Shown: in pieces, positions 26,367-27,500 of the stretch | Layout of the letters: every line of letters begins with the position of its first letter | Position numbering within the stretch: the first letter of the stretch is position 1 | NCBI GenBank assembly: GCA_905221605.1 | Contig: CAJNDS010002212.1 | Span: 1 to 27,500 of the forward strand | DNA: 27,500 nt | DNA from: Symbiodinium natans | Lineage: Eukaryota; Sar; Dinophyceae; Suessiales; Symbiodiniaceae | Direction of reading: 5' to 3' | Position numbers and translations under genes: made by a program | Notes under the pieces: model-generated | Told to the model about the DNA's origin: nothing | The model's database searches: none | What the model saw: only the letters and a program-made list of their open reading frames with translations

Positions 26367-27443
26367 CTAGCACTGCACGTCGATGGAACTCTGATGGCAG
26401 AGGGGATTGCCTCTCAGCAACACGGTCCCGCGGCTGGGGATCGCATGGGGCAGCAGATGGCTGATGTTGTTGGAGGAGAGGTTCAGCAAATTCAGGTTGA
26501 GGCCTTGGAAAAGCTCCACAGGAAGCTCGTTCAGCTCGTTGTAATCCAGACGCAACTCCTCTAGCCCGCGAAGGCCACGGAAAACGCCTGCCAAAAGCTT
26601 TTGGAGCTGGTTCTGGTCCAGGAAAAGCCACCTCAACTGGCCGAGGCCTTGGAAGACGTTGGGCGGAAGCTCTCGGAGCAGGTTCTGGTTGAGACGGAGC
26701 CATGCCAGCCAGCCGAGGCCTTGGAAGACGTTGGGTGGAAGCTCTCGGAGCTGGTTCTGGTCCAGCGAAAGAAACTGCAGCTGGTCGATGCTTTGGAAGA
26801 GGTTGGGCGGGAGCTCTCGAAGCTGGTTCCGGTCCAGTCCCAGATCCAGCAGCTGGGTGCCTTGAAAGACATCTGGCGGAATCTCTTGGAGCTGGTTCTG
26901 CTCCAGGAAAAGCGACCGCAGCCGGCCGAGGCCTTGGAAGATGTTGGACGGGAGCTCTCGGAGCTGGTTCTTGCCCAGGAAAAGCCACTGCAGCCGGCCC
27001 AGGCCTCGGAAGACATTGGGCGGGAGCTCTCGGAGCTGGTTCTTGCCCAGGAAAAGCGTCTGCAGCTGGCCGAGGTCTTGGAAGAGGTTGGACGGGAGCT
27101 CTCCAAGCTGGTTCTGCCCCAGCCCGAGATACTGCAGATGGCCGAGGCCTCGGAAGATGTCGGGCGGAAGCTCTCGGAGCTGGTTCTGGTCCAGTAGAAG
27201 ATGCTGCAGCTGGCCCAGTCTTTGGAAGGTGTCGACCTCCAGCGCGTGCAGCGTGTTGTGGCTCAGGTCAAGGGTCTTGAGCCGCGCGCTGGTGGCGAAG
27301 AGGTCGTGGGGCAAGCCGCTGAGCTCGTTGCTCTTGTATTCTACATTGTCGTTGGCATCCCGCACCCCCCCGAGGACGAGGGTCTCCAGCTCGGGCAAAC
27401 ACCTGAGGCCAGCTGCACAGGTAGACTGCGCATCTTTTACCCC
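26367..27443 (-). CDS. Leucine-rich-repeat protein, main exon (5' partial)
   Basis: Open from a likely AG|G acceptor (GCTGAG|GGGG) at 27443 to TAG at 26367. There is no in-frame ATG after the upstream stop at 27461, so earlier exons lie outside the window. After LPELETLVLG it holds eleven or twelve tandem 24-residue LRRs (for example QLQHLLLDQNQLRELPPDIF), all intact, ending in a GNPLC cap that resembles the start of an LRR C-terminal capping motif. A membrane-anchor exon probably follows after an intron. LRRs of this class mediate protein binding and the partner is unknown. Related to the adjacent pseudogene, which has fewer repeats. The terminal stop may be bypassed by splicing at the preceding GT or GC dinucleotides. 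Confidence 0.75.
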   Translation of the reverse strand, partial: GVKDAQSTCAAGLRCLPELETLVLGGVRDANDNVEYKSNELSGLPHDLFATSARLKTLDLSHNTLHALEVDTFQRLGQLQHLLLDQNQLRELPPDIFRGLGHLQYLGLGQNQLGELPSNLFQDLGQLQTLFLGKNQLRELPPNVFRGLGRLQWLFLGKNQLRELPSNIFQGLGRLRSLFLEQNQLQEIPPDVFQGTQLLDLGLDRNQLRELPPNLFQSIDQLQFLSLDQNQLRELPPNVFQGLGWLAWLRLNQNLLRELPPNVFQGLGQLRWLFLDQNQLQKLLAGVFRGLRGLEELRLDYNELNELPVELFQGLNLNLLNLSSNNISHLLPHAIPSRGTVLLRGNPLCHQSSIDVQC

Positions 27444-27500
27444 CTCAGCACATGATGATCACCACTTCTTACATGATCAGGTCTCTAAGCTTCTTCTTTC

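Noticed and set aside
26601-27280. Plus-strand open frames of 192-198 codons over the LRR gene
   Set aside because: Antisense shadows of a 72-bp periodic LRR exon. The minus-strand frame has the LRR consensus.

Overview
The window looks like nuclear DNA of a dinoflagellate. The evidence is internal. Every intron I could place ends in AG followed by an exonic G, and the donors mix GT, GC and GA, which is the known dinoflagellate splice pattern. Plant/alveolate-type telomere repeats (TTTAGGG) are scattered throughout. All recognisable genes lie on the minus strand in one co-directional block. The long BspA-like receptor proteins have the look of protist surface proteins. I cannot name the species.

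Layout, left to right. 1-735 is a 20-bp minisatellite. 736-2330 is AT-rich or repetitive non-coding DNA with a telomere-like 9-mer array. 2333-5645 and 7496-11345 are two tandem paralogues of a receptor-like gene: signal peptide, 20 or 27 BspA/DUF285 leucine-rich repeats, Cys-rich module, one membrane span, and a cytoplasmic domain that I read as TIR-like. Each has one 241-bp GA-AG intron. 11.4-13.5 kb is intergenic. 13518-23623 holds a gene hidden in small exons. I assembled 17 exons (about 793 residues) encoding a secreted protein with a choice-of-anchor-I beta-propeller followed by an 'esterase-like activity of phytase' domain. Eleven of its 16 introns contain telomere-type repeats, two introns share a common sequence, and two others carry a related inverted-repeat element. 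24.4-25.6 kb holds a decayed leucine-rich-repeat (LRR) gene. 25.8-27.5 kb holds its intact paralogue, whose 5' end lies outside the window.

The recognisable products are all predicted to be secreted or membrane-exposed recognition or enzyme proteins (two receptor-like proteins, one secreted propeller/phytase-like protein, two LRR membrane proteins), but nothing in the sequence links them in one pathway. The most unusual aspects are the telomeric repeats housed in introns, the candidate introner-type elements, and the receptor pair whose ends are nearly identical while the central repeat cassette has been replaced.

Exon boundaries were worked out by eye from reading frame, splice dinucleotides and family resemblance. 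Phases agree across the whole 17-exon model and the summed coding length is divisible by three, but no transcript evidence was available.
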